DNA from: Isochrysis galbana
Lineage: Eukaryota; Haptophyta; Isochrysidales; Isochrysidaceae
Assembly: GCA_018136815.1 (NCBI GenBank)
Contig: CM030931.1
Location: 919,511 to 983,510 of the forward strand
Length of the DNA: 64,000 bases
Direction of reading: 5' to 3'
Under the pieces are notes generated by a model, which saw nothing but the letters and a program-made list of their open reading frames with translations, did not search any database and was not told the origin of the DNA. The translations under genes and the position numbers were made by a program. Below are positions 24,486 to 34,282 of the stretch, in pieces (the stretch's first letter is position 1; every line of letters starts with the position of its first letter).

Positions 24486-25835
24486 TCATGGGCCGCCTCT
24501 AGCGGGCGGCCGCATAGAAGCACGCAACCGCCGGTCCTCGAGCACAGCCTCCATCTCACAACGTGGAACCATCTTCACAGCGCCGCCCCCCTTGTGCCGC
24601 CATGCCGTCGGCTTGGTGTGCTCAAAGAGCGCCAGGATTGCTGGAGCCTCGAGGTGCCCGTGTCTGCCCGCCTCGCGCGCGAGATCAGGTGGAGACTTTC
24701 CATCATTGTCCTTCGCCCATTGATCGGCGCCTTGAGCAATAAGTGCTCGCGCCGCTGGCAAGTTGCCATTATCCGCTGCTACGTGCAGCGGCGTGCGTCG
24801 GGCATCGTCCCGCGCGTCGATGACCGCATGGTGCGCAAGCAGCAGCTGGATCATTGAGGCATCGTGCTGGGGCTGTACCGAGCCATAGGCAGCACGGTGC
24901 AAGGGTGTCGAGCCACGGATATCCCTTGCGTTCACATCGGCGCCCGCAGAGAGCAGCTGCTCGACGACGTGTGGGTAACCAGATCGAATTGCAAACATGA
25001 GGGGCGTCCATTTGCACTTTGCCCGCTTCTCGATGAACACAGATTGTTTCAGAAGGGCCGCCACATCCTCTTGCAAGCCCATTGAGGCAGCCACATGGAT
25101 TGGCTGGAGTGGCCCGATCCCCCTGTCGACATCATTCGACCTGGAAAGCTCGCGCATCACACTCTCTTGCCAAACGACGAAGATTGGCTTGGCCGGCTGC
25201 GGTGGATCGAGTTGCACGTGGAAGAAGTCCGGGGAGTGGCCCTCCGACGGCAAAATCACATACTCAAAGTTGCAAGACAGCGCGCCGCGTGGGTGCGGCA
25301 TGATGCCTGCCTTCAGGTTGAGGCGCATGCGCTCGACGTACAATGGGCTGGCGGCATTCTGAAGGTGAAGCTGAGCGTATGCAAGAAGCTCGTCCTCACG
25401 GCCCATGGCGTGCGACCATAGCTCCATCTGCACTGTCGGCTTGAGGCCCGCTGGCAGGGGAAGCGACAAAACCTCGCTAAAACTCGGGTTGGCCGAGTTG
25501 GCCCGCACGGAGGTAGCATCCCTCACATTCTTGCAGCCTTCATTGAGAAGGCGACACCGTAGGTACGGCATCCCCATGCTGTGCCCGATGGGCACATTAG
25601 AGCACCGCAGCCGCGAGAGCTGGAGCTGTGCTGCTGATGCATGGGCCACAATGGTGAACCGCCACGAGGCAAATTCGCGCACGGGCGAGATACTAGCACG
25701 CTGGGTGAGGGGCCCAGTGACGAGGCCGGTGCGCAAAATCCCAGGCGGCAGCCGCTCCTCCTCCGCCGCCGGTCCAAAGGCTAGCGGCTCGGCCAGCGGC
25801 TCCTCCTCGGGCATGTTTGGCTCCGCGGCCGCCAT
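24486..25835 (-). CDS. C2-domain plus ankyrin-repeat protein, single exon, 449 aa
   Basis: Intracellular adaptor-type protein; partner and process unknown. The first 60 residues are Glu/Pro/Ala-rich. Residues about 70-185 look like a C2 domain: alternating strands from LQLSRLRCSNVP through NPSFSEVLSLPLP to MELWSHAMGREDELLAYAQL. That fits the C2 pattern (NPxWNE-like turn, then a strand ending before an acidic loop), though the calcium-binding Asp set is incomplete. Residues about 265-420 hold four ankyrin units, recognisable by TPLMFAIRSGYPHVVEQLL, GADVNARDIRGSTPLHRAA and RRTPLHVAADNG. The gene has no intron, unlike most neighbours. Start at 25835 (MAAAEPNMPEEEP). Directly upstream (25918-26082) lies a cluster of perfect palindromes that also occurs upstream of the GAF gene. 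The domain calls are confident for ankyrin and moderate for C2. Confidence 0.85.
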   Translation of the reverse strand: MAAAEPNMPEEEPLAEPLAFGPAAEEERLPPGILRTGLVTGPLTQRASISPVREFASWRFTIVAHASAAQLQLSRLRCSNVPIGHSMGMPYLRCRLLNEGCKNVRDATSVRANSANPSFSEVLSLPLPAGLKPTVQMELWSHAMGREDELLAYAQLHLQNAASPLYVERMRLNLKAGIMPHPRGALSCNFEYVILPSEGHSPDFFHVQLDPPQPAKPIFVVWQESVMRELSRSNDVDRGIGPLQPIHVAASMGLQEDVAALLKQSVFIEKRAKCKWTPLMFAIRSGYPHVVEQLLSAGADVNARDIRGSTPLHRAAYGSVQPQHDASMIQLLLAHHAVIDARDDARRTPLHVAADNGNLPAARALIAQGADQWAKDNDGKSPPDLAREAGRHGHLEAPAILALFEHTKPTAWRHKGGGAVKMVPRCEMEAVLEDRRLRASMRPPARGGP

Positions 25836-25917
25836 CGCGAGCGGCCGATCGCGAGTCGGAGTTGAAACAGCCGAGTGGTGTGTGTACAGTTAAACATCTC
25901 CCAGCTGAAGGGAATAG

Positions 25918-26082
25918 GTGTTACCCCCCAGGAGCCAACGCCCTCCGTCCGATAGCTGTCGGGGGGAAATTTCCCCCCGATCGCCAACAGCCCCCCCGAT
26001 AGCTATCGGGGGACCGCGAAAATCAAAATCCCCCGGTAGCTATCGGGAGCGGCCCCCCGATAGCTATCGGGCGACAACCCTA
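25918..26082 (+). repeat. GATAGCTATC palindrome cluster, copy 1
   Basis: Opens with TGTTACCCCCCAGGAGCCAA and then carries four palindromic blocks centred on GATAGCTATC, most flanked by C and G runs so that each can form a GC-clamped hairpin. The first 95 bp match 54812-54905 almost exactly. It lies 83 bp upstream of the C2-ankyrin start codon. Confidence 0.85.
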
Positions 26083-26156
26083 CATGGGAGACACGGCCCA
26101 CGAGTCCCCAAGATACGAGATACGGTTGATACTGATACGGGATACTGTCGTATGCC

Positions 26157-26480
26157 TGTCGAACACGCGATGACTACTGGCTCATAGGCAGAGGGCCGTT
26201 CGATCGAGCCGGAAGCTGACGCGGTCGTGGAAGGATCGTTGATTGCTGCTTGCGGGAAGATGTCTGAAAGGTCATAGTAAGAATCGGGTCTGACAGTGTC
26301 TGCCATCGAGCGCTACGAGCGATGAGGTAGACTGGAGGTCGGAGGACTGCAACGCGTGGCGTCGGAGAGTAGGGACGAGGCTAGCTAGCTAGCTAGTGGA
26401 AGAGAGAGAATGAGAATGAGAGCTTCTTAGGTCCGAGGTAGACACGGGAGACTACAACCCCAGGACTCAAAAAGATGAGG
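26157..26480 (-). mobile_element. Inverted partial copy of the 22.7-kb LTR-like element
   Basis: On the minus strand it reads from a TTTTTGAGTCCT/GGGGTTGTAGTC block, through GGACCTAAGAAGCTCTCATT, a CTAGCTAGCTAGCC stretch and a frame opening MADTVRPDSYYDLSD, to an end at TGTTCGACA (26157). The same order is seen at 23070-23394. The protein-coding start is conserved (only a few residue changes), which suggests the short frame matters to the element. The left part of the LTR and flanking duplication were not found. Confidence 0.75.
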
Positions 26481-26932
26481 CAGTGCGTACGAAAGAGGCC
26501 GCCGCGTTAAGCCGCCGATTTCGTGCTCGCTTTGGATCCAAAGGGTGTTCTTGTCTCCACGTTTCGCTCGCTATGTTCCGTTGCTTCTTGTTCCGATTCT
26601 GACTTCTGGTCAGCCCATGTCCCAGGTTCCAGGTCTCTGTTTCCAGGTTCACCGCTCGACATCGGGAGACGTCTCGATCTTAGTCGGGGGGTGTCGCATT
26701 CATCCTAGATGATGCGATTTCCAGGCTCTTATTTCCAGGTCCTTCGCCGTGCGGCCACACGGTGAAGCTCAGGTACATCTAGGTTGGTAGGGTTCGTCCC
26801 TAGCGACCTAGAATTCGGGTTCTCGTTTCGTTCCTTCTAGCCTGTCTGTCAGGTCTAGATTCCAGGTTTCCTCCTTTCGGGCAATCTTGACCCGCTGTCG
26901 CGTGGCACCGCCGTCGCACCGCCACTCACTGC
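26481..26932. other. Unassigned sequence with TTTCCAGGT repeats
   Basis: The word TTTCCAGG(T/C) occurs at least five times (26600-26870) in one orientation. No coding domain is visible. It may be the 5' part of the piggyBac-like element that follows. Confidence 0.4.
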
Positions 26933-27650
26933 ATGCTTTCACATGCACGGCTTGCGATCGCGCATGGGCCTCCTTCCTCGTCCTTTCATTGCGAAGGAAA
27001 AGATACGTCGACAGCCAACTACTGCCTCTCGTTGGATCGCGGGTATGGACACATAGGAGCTCAACAGGCACTTAAGGAAAAGGGAATCTTCAGCAACGCG
27101 ATCTTCCAGACGAACCGCGTCGGGCTGCCCCGCAATTTCGTCGCACAGCTTGCAAATGACCTGGGGAGTTGTGGGGACATGGCGCCTTGCGATGACGGCG
27201 ACACTTCGGGTCAGCAGCATAAGGACGCTCGGGCAGTGGGCCAGAAGCGAAAGCTGGGGTGCTCCCATGCAGAGCAGGCGCCAGCATGTAACAAATTCTC
27301 GTGGACTGTCGTGCACAAAGGTGAATACGAACTTTGCCTTTGGCAGGATGCCCAGCTCATTCTATCATACGGCAATTTCTTCTCGGGGACCAGGTGCGGC
27401 TTGTTGTCACGCGGCTCGCATGGCTCGCGACACTCCTACTCAGTCTGGGCCCCGGAAAGCATATGGCATTACAACGTGCAGGGTCGTAGCGCCACGGACG
27501 GGCACGACCAGCAGCGTAAGAAATTGTCCCGCAGACGACGGCCTCTCGTTCTTCGAGCGCCGGCGCAAGAAGCAGTCGCAGATCACAAGTCTCGTGCCAA
27601 GCTCGAGCCAAAACGACCGGGCCGCCAACGGGCGCTGCGCGGCGAGCCGG

Positions 27651-28047
27651 GCGTGACGACGTCATCACCGGGGGCCTCAAGCGGCCGATTTCGACGCAGT
27701 GCGCGGGGGCGGCGGGCGCGATTGGCGTGGCTGTGAGGGCGGCATACCGCACTTTGGTGCTGGTAGCGGCATCCATTTGGCATTTGGCGAGCGGTGACTC
27801 GAACGGCCTCGTGGCGCCCCCGGTCGCGGGTCGAAGTTGGGCACTCAGGGCGCGTCTTGAGGCGTGACGACGTCATCACCGGGGGCCGCAGGCGGCCGAT
27901 TTCGACGCAGTGCGCGGGGGCGGCGGGCGCGATTGGCGTGGCTGTGAGGGCGGCATACCGCACTTTGGTGCTGGTAGCGGCATCCATATGGTGAGCGGTG
28001 ACTCGAACGGCCTCGTGGCGCCCCCGGTCGCGGGACGAAGTTGGGTT
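27651..28047 (+). repeat. Two-copy tandem repeat, period 211 bp
   Basis: Copies begin GCGTGACGACGTCATCACCG at 27651 and 27862 and run through a Gly/Ala-rich GC segment to a CGGTCGCGGG(T/A)CGAAGTTGG end. Differences are few, so the duplication is recent. It sits inside the piggyBac-like remnant. Confidence 0.9.
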
Positions 28048-28194
28048 CTCGAGCCCTTGGTGTTTTTAGCGGTTAGCGTCTTTAGTTTTTGCGATACTTA
28101 CGTACGCGTTCAAGTCCATAAAAACATAGTGAAAATATATTGCTGTGTGTATAGAACCAGGATCTTTGGTCCGGGTCAGCTGCCGATGCCCATG

Positions 28195-28440
28195 GTTTCG
28201 TGTTTCGCTGCGAGAGGCGCGCATGAAGGCCATCGGTAAAATAATACCGGAGGGGGGCCTGACATATATTTCCGCACGGCCGTCAGAGGCCTGAAATCGG
28301 GTATTTTTCGAAAATTTTGCCGGAAGACCCCCGGTTTTTTTTGCTGATCTCCCATACCGGAACCTATAGGGAGCTTATTTAGGCCTTCGTTTGCCCATTA
28401 CAGATGGTGCCCTTCGCACCCCCCTAGTGAGTGACCGGCC
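28195..28440 (+). repeat. Interspersed repeat family R28, copy 1
   Basis: Marked by GAGAGGCGCGCATGAAGGCC, CCGGAGGGGGGCCTG, TTTTTCGAAAATTTTGCCGG, GGAGCTTATTTAGGCCTTCG, TTGCCCATTACAGATGGTGC and CCCCCTAGTGAGTGACCGG in this order. A reverse copy lies at 61885-62165, and a copy split by an insertion lies at 44636-45205. No coding content. Confidence 0.9.
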
Positions 28441-28908
28441 TAGATATGGGCAAGGTCGCCGTCGGCATGTCAGTCCTCAATCGCCGTGGTGGCACGCGGG
28501 GTCCGCCGAAGCAGTCGCAACGTGTGCACACCCAGAAGCCAGAAGGGAGTATGTGGGTACAATCTGTGTGGTGTGGATAAGCCTAAGCGCCCTCAGTTCA
28601 GATGTGGTGCCTGCCGGCAGGGAGTGGGTGCCTATTACCATGTCCAGTGCTTTTTCGCTTGTCATCGGTGTCTTCTGCCGTAGTCCGTAGTCGGGGGTTT
28701 TTGGTGATTTTTAGGGCGATTTGCGATTTCGCCGTTTTGACTGCTCAGAATTAGAGTGTAATCTCCCTACACTAGTGTCATGACTCTTAGGGGGTTCTTT
28801 CCCGCCTATGTACAGTCCGCCTAGTCGAAAAATTGAGTGCTAAACAGCACCCGAAGCTGATTCATCAGCCCCCCAAAAGTCCATTTTTGGCACATACTAG
28901 GGTTAAAC

Positions 28909-29280
28909 AGCACGATTTATCCAATATCGCGGGCCTAGATGGGAAATACGTATTTACCGTATTTGGCCAGAGACCAAATACATATGTATTTGGCTGTATT
29001 TGAAGCGTGTCCTGGGTTGTAGGCCTCGAATGTATTTGAAATGTATTTGGCCGGAGGCCGAATACATATGTATTTGGCTGTATTTGCAGGACCCTGCACC
29101 GTATTTCCCATCTAGGATCGCGGGGTTTGCACAACGTGCCGAGATGAAGCGGAGCGGAGGGGACGGGAGGGCGATCTCGCCCTCGCCAGGGGGGGAGGGG
29201 GCTGAGAGTCCCGGAGGGGCGGGGAAGAGAGCGGAACGCCAGACTTTACCAATGTCAGATTTTTGGCAACGAGGGGTACT
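28909..29280 (+). repeat. Interspersed repeat R29, copy carrying a MITE
   Basis: Apart from the MITE at 28934-29116 this is the reverse complement of 47697-47890: CACGATTTATCC, CCAATATCGCGGG, GTTTGCACAACGTG, GAAGCGGAGCGGAGGGGACG, CTCCCGGAGGGGCGGG-like words and TTTGGCAACGAGGGGTA in the same order. The 47-kb copy lacks the MITE and so preserves the empty target site. Confidence 0.9.
28934..29116 (-). mobile_element. hAT-type MITE, copy 2, target duplication ATCGCGGG
   Basis: A 183-bp element with CCTAGATGGGAAATACG and CGTATTTCCCATCTAGG ends, flanked by ATCGCGGG at 28926-28933 and 29117-29124. The interior (GGCCGGAGGCCGAATACATA and related AAATACATATGTATTTGGC palindromes) matches the 7736-7966 copy in reverse orientation, with part of the interior missing. 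The matching repeat at 47.8 kb has a single ATCGCGGGG, confirming insertion and duplication. Confidence 0.95.
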
Positions 29281-29599
29281 CCTACTCAGTAGTAGCCTGA
29301 ATCTTCAGAATTTTTTTTGGAGTTTGCTGCACACCGAGTAGGAGTACAGGAGTATTGTACTCTACGAGAACTTTCAGCGCTGAGTCAAGATGGGTGGGGG
29401 TGCTGTACCCTGCGTGCCTGGAACGTTCGAAGGTCAATCTCTCACGTATCCCAACCCCCTTTATCTTCATGGGTCGGTGGCAATGGGATCGCTCGTCGTC
29501 GCGGCTAGTAGTTGTACTCCTCCTATGTCTGAAGCCGGCACATAGTCGGTCGGGTCAACGGAAGAACGCGCGCGGCTCATCCGTGAGGAGCTAGCTGGC
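29281..29599. other. Intergenic with a retroelement 3'-end motif
   Basis: CCTGAATCTTCAGAATTTTT at 29295-29315 is a recurrent element-end motif. The rest has no recognisable domain. Confidence 0.45.
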
Positions 29600-30163
29600 T
29601 GGAAGGGAGAGGGGGGGGGGGGGGGGAGCAGGAGCTTTTCCCCCGGAGGGCGGGGGGGGGGGCGGGGGGCGGGGGGCGGGGGGGGGGGGCGGGGGGGGGG
29701 CGATTCCCACTCAGTCGTATCCTTGATGACCCGAGGCATCCGTCCGGAAGATGGGAGGGATCGCCGAGCCCCCAACCCCCTTCCCTCGCCCCCCTCCCCC
29801 TCCCCCCCCCCCCCCCCCACCCCCGCCGGCCCGCCTACTAAAAGGAAGCTAAGCTCTCTTAACTCACCGCTGCCCCCCCCCCCCCCCTTCCCCCGGGTCC
29901 GCCGGCGTCTCCCGCCCCCCGGTCCCCGCCCCCCACTCCCCCCCCCCCCACCCCGCCCCGGGTCCCCCGCCCCTCCCCTCCCCCCCCCCGCCTTGCCGGC
30001 CCTTCTCCTCTCTTCCCCATCTCTCTCTCTTTCTCTCTTGCCTAGGAGTACTCTCTTCTCCTCTTGCCTCTTTCTTTGCTGAGTCGCCGCACCCACCCAG
30101 CATCACATCCACGCCACGGGCCGGAGGGACGGTCAGGAGAGGTCGAAGCCGTTGTCACCGGGC
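29600..30163. promoter_or_regulatory. Strand-asymmetric G/C tracts upstream of the RRM gene
   Basis: G runs of 7-14 bases crowd 29608-29702 and C runs of similar size crowd 29785-29990 on the plus strand, separated by about 80 bp of mixed sequence. Both could form G-quadruplexes, one on each strand. The block ends about 170 bp before the RRM start codon and therefore sits in the expected promoter/5' leader. Function is inferred from position only. Confidence 0.5.
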
Positions 30164-33100
30164 ATGGCCGCCATAGAGGAGACGAAACCCACGCTCCAGC
30201 TCTTTGTTGGGCAGGTAGGAATGGGCCTCGCTGTCCAGGCCACACGACACGCTCAGCTAAGTGTGCCTCATCACTCCAGGTTTCCTACGGATTCAAGTCC
30301 TCTGGAACTGCTTCCTCGCTTTCGCGTGTGCTCATTTCCGTGCCAGGAGGCGTCGAGGGGTGTAGATGTGGGTGTCATTGTCGCAGTGATTGCGTCTGTT
30401 GCCATGAGCGCATCTCTTTCCACATTGGCCCTAGCATGTGCTAACTTGCTCATCTTTCCTTGACATCAGATTCCTCTTCACATAACAACAGAAGAGCTCA
30501 CTCCTGTGTTCGAAGAATTTGGTCAGGTGAGCGCTCTACGGGCTTTGAGTCAAGATACCGAGCAGGCTCTGTGCTCGTAGATGTGTTAAGTCTTCGATCA
30601 ACCCACTGGTGATAGGTGAAAAGTATCTGGCTTGTCACTGACCGCGCATCCGAGCGGGCTCTGCGCTCGTAGATGTGTTAAGTTTTTGATCAACCCACTT
30701 GTGATAGGTGAAAAGTATCTCGCTCGTCACTGACCGCGCATCACGGCAGTCAAAAGGTAAGCTAGCTGGGTCGTTGCAGATGAAAGCGATGGCAAAGGAC
30801 TCAATATCACTTCACACAGGGCTCTCACAATGTTGTCCTGCACAGGCTGTGCTTTCGTCACTTTCCGTGACCCTGAAGATGCAAAGGCCGCGATGGCTGG
30901 CTTGAGCGACAAGCGCCACTTAGCAGATGTGAGAAATTTTTATCTACTGTGGCATGCATGGCGCAACTCGCAGAAGTTACCAGCCGTCACGTTGCATTTG
31001 GAGTGCAATTTAAGCGTGTGAATCGCCTTAGGACGCTCTTCCTCCGCCTGACATATCCGTGTCCCTGCCAAATACTCTAGGGAAGCAAACCTATCGTTGT
31101 GAAGCCGGCTGAATCGGTACGTGCCAACGAGCGAAAGCTCTTTGTTTCTTCAATCCCGCCCGATGCGAGCGAGGAGACACTCGCGGAGATCTTTCGTCCA
31201 CACGGCGAGGTGGTACAGATTAGCCTTCACCGATATATTGGCGATGAAAAGGCACAATATGCCTTCGTCCGGTAAGATGGTATGCATGTGGTGCACAGGA
31301 AATGGAACATTGTGCAGCCTCCTGACCTTTTGGGACTAGCCATCTACGATGGCGATGCAGCTGAACATCTTTGCTATCTACCCCTCAGGTATGCTACACG
31401 TGCTGATGCAGCCGCAGCAATCGGCGCTCTGAATGGGGCGCTCACCATGTTGGGTGGTGATCGCCCTCTCGTGGTGAAGTTTGCCAACAGCCCGAAGGCG
31501 AGCCGAACTGAGACGGGCTCGGGGCAAAACAATCGATGTCAGGGGTATGCTTCTCAAGGGCGAGCAAGCCATCCATCTCATTCTAACGGGCCGTCTAGCG
31601 AAAATCGTGGCTCAAGTGGATACAAGCTCTTTGTTGGAATGGTTCCTTTCTCATCATGTGAGTTGTTTGTCACCTCCTGCGCCTATACTGATCCCGTGGG
31701 GGAATCGATGTCGCAAATGTGACGAGGCCTCTAACGGAGGAAGCCGTAGTGAAGCGCTCCAAATGAGGAGGCCGAATGCTGCAGATTATGAACTGCAGGC
31801 AGGCAAATCTCTAGCATACAACAGACACGATTCGATTAATGTGTCGGGGATTTCAAGGACGTCACTCGCCTCTCCTCATTTTACATCCTTCGACGGGCGC
31901 GGCTGCTTACCATGCATAGCAAGCGGTGCTTCAACATCTCTCAATCAACAAGGAATGCCTGGCGGACCTCTTACTCCCCCCCCCCCCCTGCCCTTTCCGT
32001 TGACACAGCTGAGGCAGACATCGAGGCCGTATTTGCCCCTTTCGGCCAACTGATGGAGGTGTTCCTCATGCGAGAGAAGGACGGCAAGTCAAAAGGCTGC
32101 GCATTCGTGCGTTACTACTCGCAACATGCCGCAAACATGGCATGCGCTACTTTGAACGGCACAATGGCATTGCCTGGGTGCGCTCGTACGCTTGTTGTGA
32201 AGTATGCCGACGCCGATTCCCGTCCTGGCCGTCCTGGTGGAGGAGAGGTCCCCCCTCCAGGCTTCTTTGGGATGCAGGGCATGGCACGCGTCCCTGGAGA
32301 AGCAGACGGGTGGATGACGCTACCGGCAGGCTCTATGCTTGGACCGATGGCATCACCAATGGCAGGTGCGCCATCCTGATACTCGCTTTCTAGGTGCGCC
32401 GCGCTTCGAATTGTCGGCTCTGCAATTCACAAGTGATTGCTCCTCGTAGGGCATACGATAATACCAACTTCAGGCATGATGCCAATCGGCATGAGCACCG
32501 CCATGAGCGGCCAGCCATTTGTACATGCTAGAATGAGTGGAATGATCCCCCATAATGTGGCGACATACCAAGTAAGCCCTCAACAAGCCCGGCGGCATGG
32601 TGTTTTAAGTTTAGCCATCTTGTAGCGCTTGTCTCGTTCGCATGGAGCGCCCACAACTCATCCCTTTCGCGACGTCAACCTTTGCTTGGATTTCTTAGTT
32701 CATACCGGCCGGCATGCCACAACTCGGTGTTCACGCTGATCCTGGACAGAGCTTCAGCTTTCCTACCACGATGGCCCATCAATACGCAGCAGTGGCCGTT
32801 ATGTCGCCTCCAGATTCACCCTCGTGGATGGGGACTACACCGAACGACCCGAACGCAGGCAAGTTTTCCGTACCACCATCGGATATTTGCTCTTTTCCTT
32901 TACATCCGACCCTATGGCATCTCACAGCACTTCATGCCCAGCTGATGCTCGCACCTTCGATTTTGGTGTGCAGTTCCACCGGTAGAAAGCCTAGAAGTAT
33001 GTCATTCCTCTGCGAGTACCACTTCCGACGCCATGAGCACCAACATCCGTGGATGGGAGAAACTTTATGTCAGTAATCTTCCGCCTCACGTTCAAGAGCA

Positions 33101-33449
33101 CGAAGTCCACCACCTCTTCTCTTCCTACGGCTCAGTTCAAGAGATGCAAGTGTTGCGACGGCCCGATGGTAGTGCCAAAGGCACTGCCTTCGTCACTTAT
33201 CGGTATGGTCAAGAGGGCCATGCTGCCGCAAGCGCACTCAACGGCCAAATATTGAGCGGCTCCTCTCACGCGCTTAATGTCCGTCCCTCAACAAGGAAAT
33301 CCTCGTCTCGCCGGAGTTCCAGTAGCACCGAAAAGCGTGCTCAATCGCCCGCGGCCATGCATGGTGGCGCTCCCGGCGACGTGCGCGGAGATGATGGGAA
33401 AGCAAATGATGGGTCGTACCCGAAAGGCGTTGTAGCGCCGCCCAACTAA
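30164..33449 (+). CDS. CELF/Bruno-like RNA-binding protein with four RRMs, 10 exons, 604 aa
   Basis: Sequence-specific RNA binding, probably splicing, stability or translation control as in CELF/Bruno proteins. Exons: 30164-30214, 30470-30526, 30708-30756, 30846-30928, 31081-31271, 31389-31657, 32009-32365, 32450-32571, 32699-32858, 32974-33449; all joins in phase. RRM1 (about 11-85) has LQLFVGQ and KGCAFVTF; RRM2 (98-180) has RKLFVSSIP and AQYAFVRYA; RRM3 (222-302) has YKLFVGMVP and KGCAFVRYY; RRM4 (476-555) has EKLYVSNLP and KGTAFVTYR. The linker between RRM3 and RRM4 is Met/Pro/Gly-rich, as in CELF proteins, but three RRMs is the usual number. The intron at 32859-32973 starts GC (GCAAGT), a known minor donor. 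A 92-bp tandem duplication copies half of exon 3 into the preceding intron. Family assignment is firm, orthology is not. Confidence 0.93.
30560..30743 (+). repeat. 92-bp tandem duplication covering the acceptor and 5' part of RRM exon 3
   Basis: Unit 1 (30560-30651) and unit 2 (30652-30743) differ at a handful of bases. Each contains GCTCGTAGATGTGTTAAG, a CAACCCACT block, a TGATAG acceptor and the coding words GTGAAAAGTATCT and TCACTGACCGCGCATC. In unit 1 the exon copy reads on into an in-frame TAG (30668-30670 region) and has no good donor, so only unit 2 gives a usable exon. Confidence 0.9.
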
Positions 33450-34172
33450 GATGTGTTATGTACAACCTTGCTATACATTGGCCTCGAGGTGCGACAAGCC
33501 GTACTTCACCCGGCAACACCGAGCCGTCCATCACGCAGAACATGACTGCCGCCTATCCCTGGCTTCACGTCCATCGCGTAGTTGGATGCGCGATGTCGGA
33601 ACGCTAGTTATGATCCTACCCCAAGATGCTTTCAAACCTGCTTGCGTTTCTTTTGTGCCTGCGGCCACACCTTGATATTTCTACAACCCAACCGTGGTGC
33701 TCTGGCTCTCTCATCAGCAAGGGTACTCCGTCTCATGTCATCTCCACCATAGCTCACCGCTCATTGGCATTTTTGTCTTGTGAAAAGTTTTTCCAGGCTT
33801 CTACTATCCCACCCACCTGCTCATGCATCGCAAATACCTGCGAGGCGCTCGTGACAGCATGACTCGAAGCCTAGTACGAGTTCTCAAAAGGCTTTAAAAC
33901 CCTTGACACCCATAATTTTTCTTGTCGGTTTCCTACGCCCTCCCTCCTCCGCGTGCACACACGCTTCGGGAGTGATGCCATGGCGTATACGGATGCATCA
34001 TACCATGCTTAGGCATGCGCGCAGGATGAGAATTGGGAACCTGAGAGTAATGTCACAGTAACTCACCAGGGGCCAGAATCCTCGAAAAAGGGGGTGTTGA
34101 TGGGCGACCGGCTTAGCCCCACAAAAGGCATACCCGACCCCAGCCTCCCCCTCCCCCTCGAGAGCCTACCTC
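33450..34172. other. 3' flank of the RRM gene
   Basis: No recognisable gene. Short open frames exist at 33451-33862 but lack domains and intron signals. The 3' untranslated region is expected here. Confidence 0.4.
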
Positions 34173-34282
34173 CAACTATCAGTAAACTGATAGGGTCATG
34201 GAGCGCGCGCCGGCGCCTCCCTCCACCGCTGCCGTTGCCCTCGCCGCGCTGGACGAAGTACTGATGGACACACCGCTGTCAC
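34173..34282 (+). pseudogene. LINE ORF1 5' end, truncated
   Basis: A CTATCAGTAAACTGATAG hairpin is followed by GGGTCATGGAGCGCGCGCC, opening a frame MERAPAPPSTAAVALAALDE. The reverse-strand ORF1 at 54845-56179 opens [19 protein letters not shown] after the same hairpin. The match stops at MDTPLS (34282), where a repeat begins, so only about 28 codons remain. Confidence 0.8.

Larger units (their letters stand above)
26933..28690 (+). pseudogene. piggyBac-like (PGBD) transposase remnant
   Basis: DDE transposase of the DDE_Tnp_1_7 type. The frame 26933-27640 has the DRGYGHIGAQQALKEKG block around the first catalytic Asp. It then has FQTNRVGLPR, CLWQDAQLILSY (second Asp region) and APESIWHYN followed by ATDGHDQQRKKLS (third Asp region, MGGVDxxDQ in active relatives). 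A separate frame at 28486-28683 encodes the C-terminal cysteine-rich finger (CGYNLCGVDKPKR, QFRCGACRQG, YYHVQCFFACHRC). Between the two lie a tandem 211-bp repeat (27651-28047) and an interspersed repeat (28200-28440), so the gene is split and inactive. The flanking TTAA duplications expected of piggyBac were not identified. Confidence 0.75.

Noticed and set aside
29467..30096. Minus-strand open frame of about 209 codons upstream of the RRM gene
   Set aside because: It is produced by G/C homopolymer runs, consists of Gly/Arg/Pro/Ser strings, has no domain and lies across the promoter region of the RRM gene.
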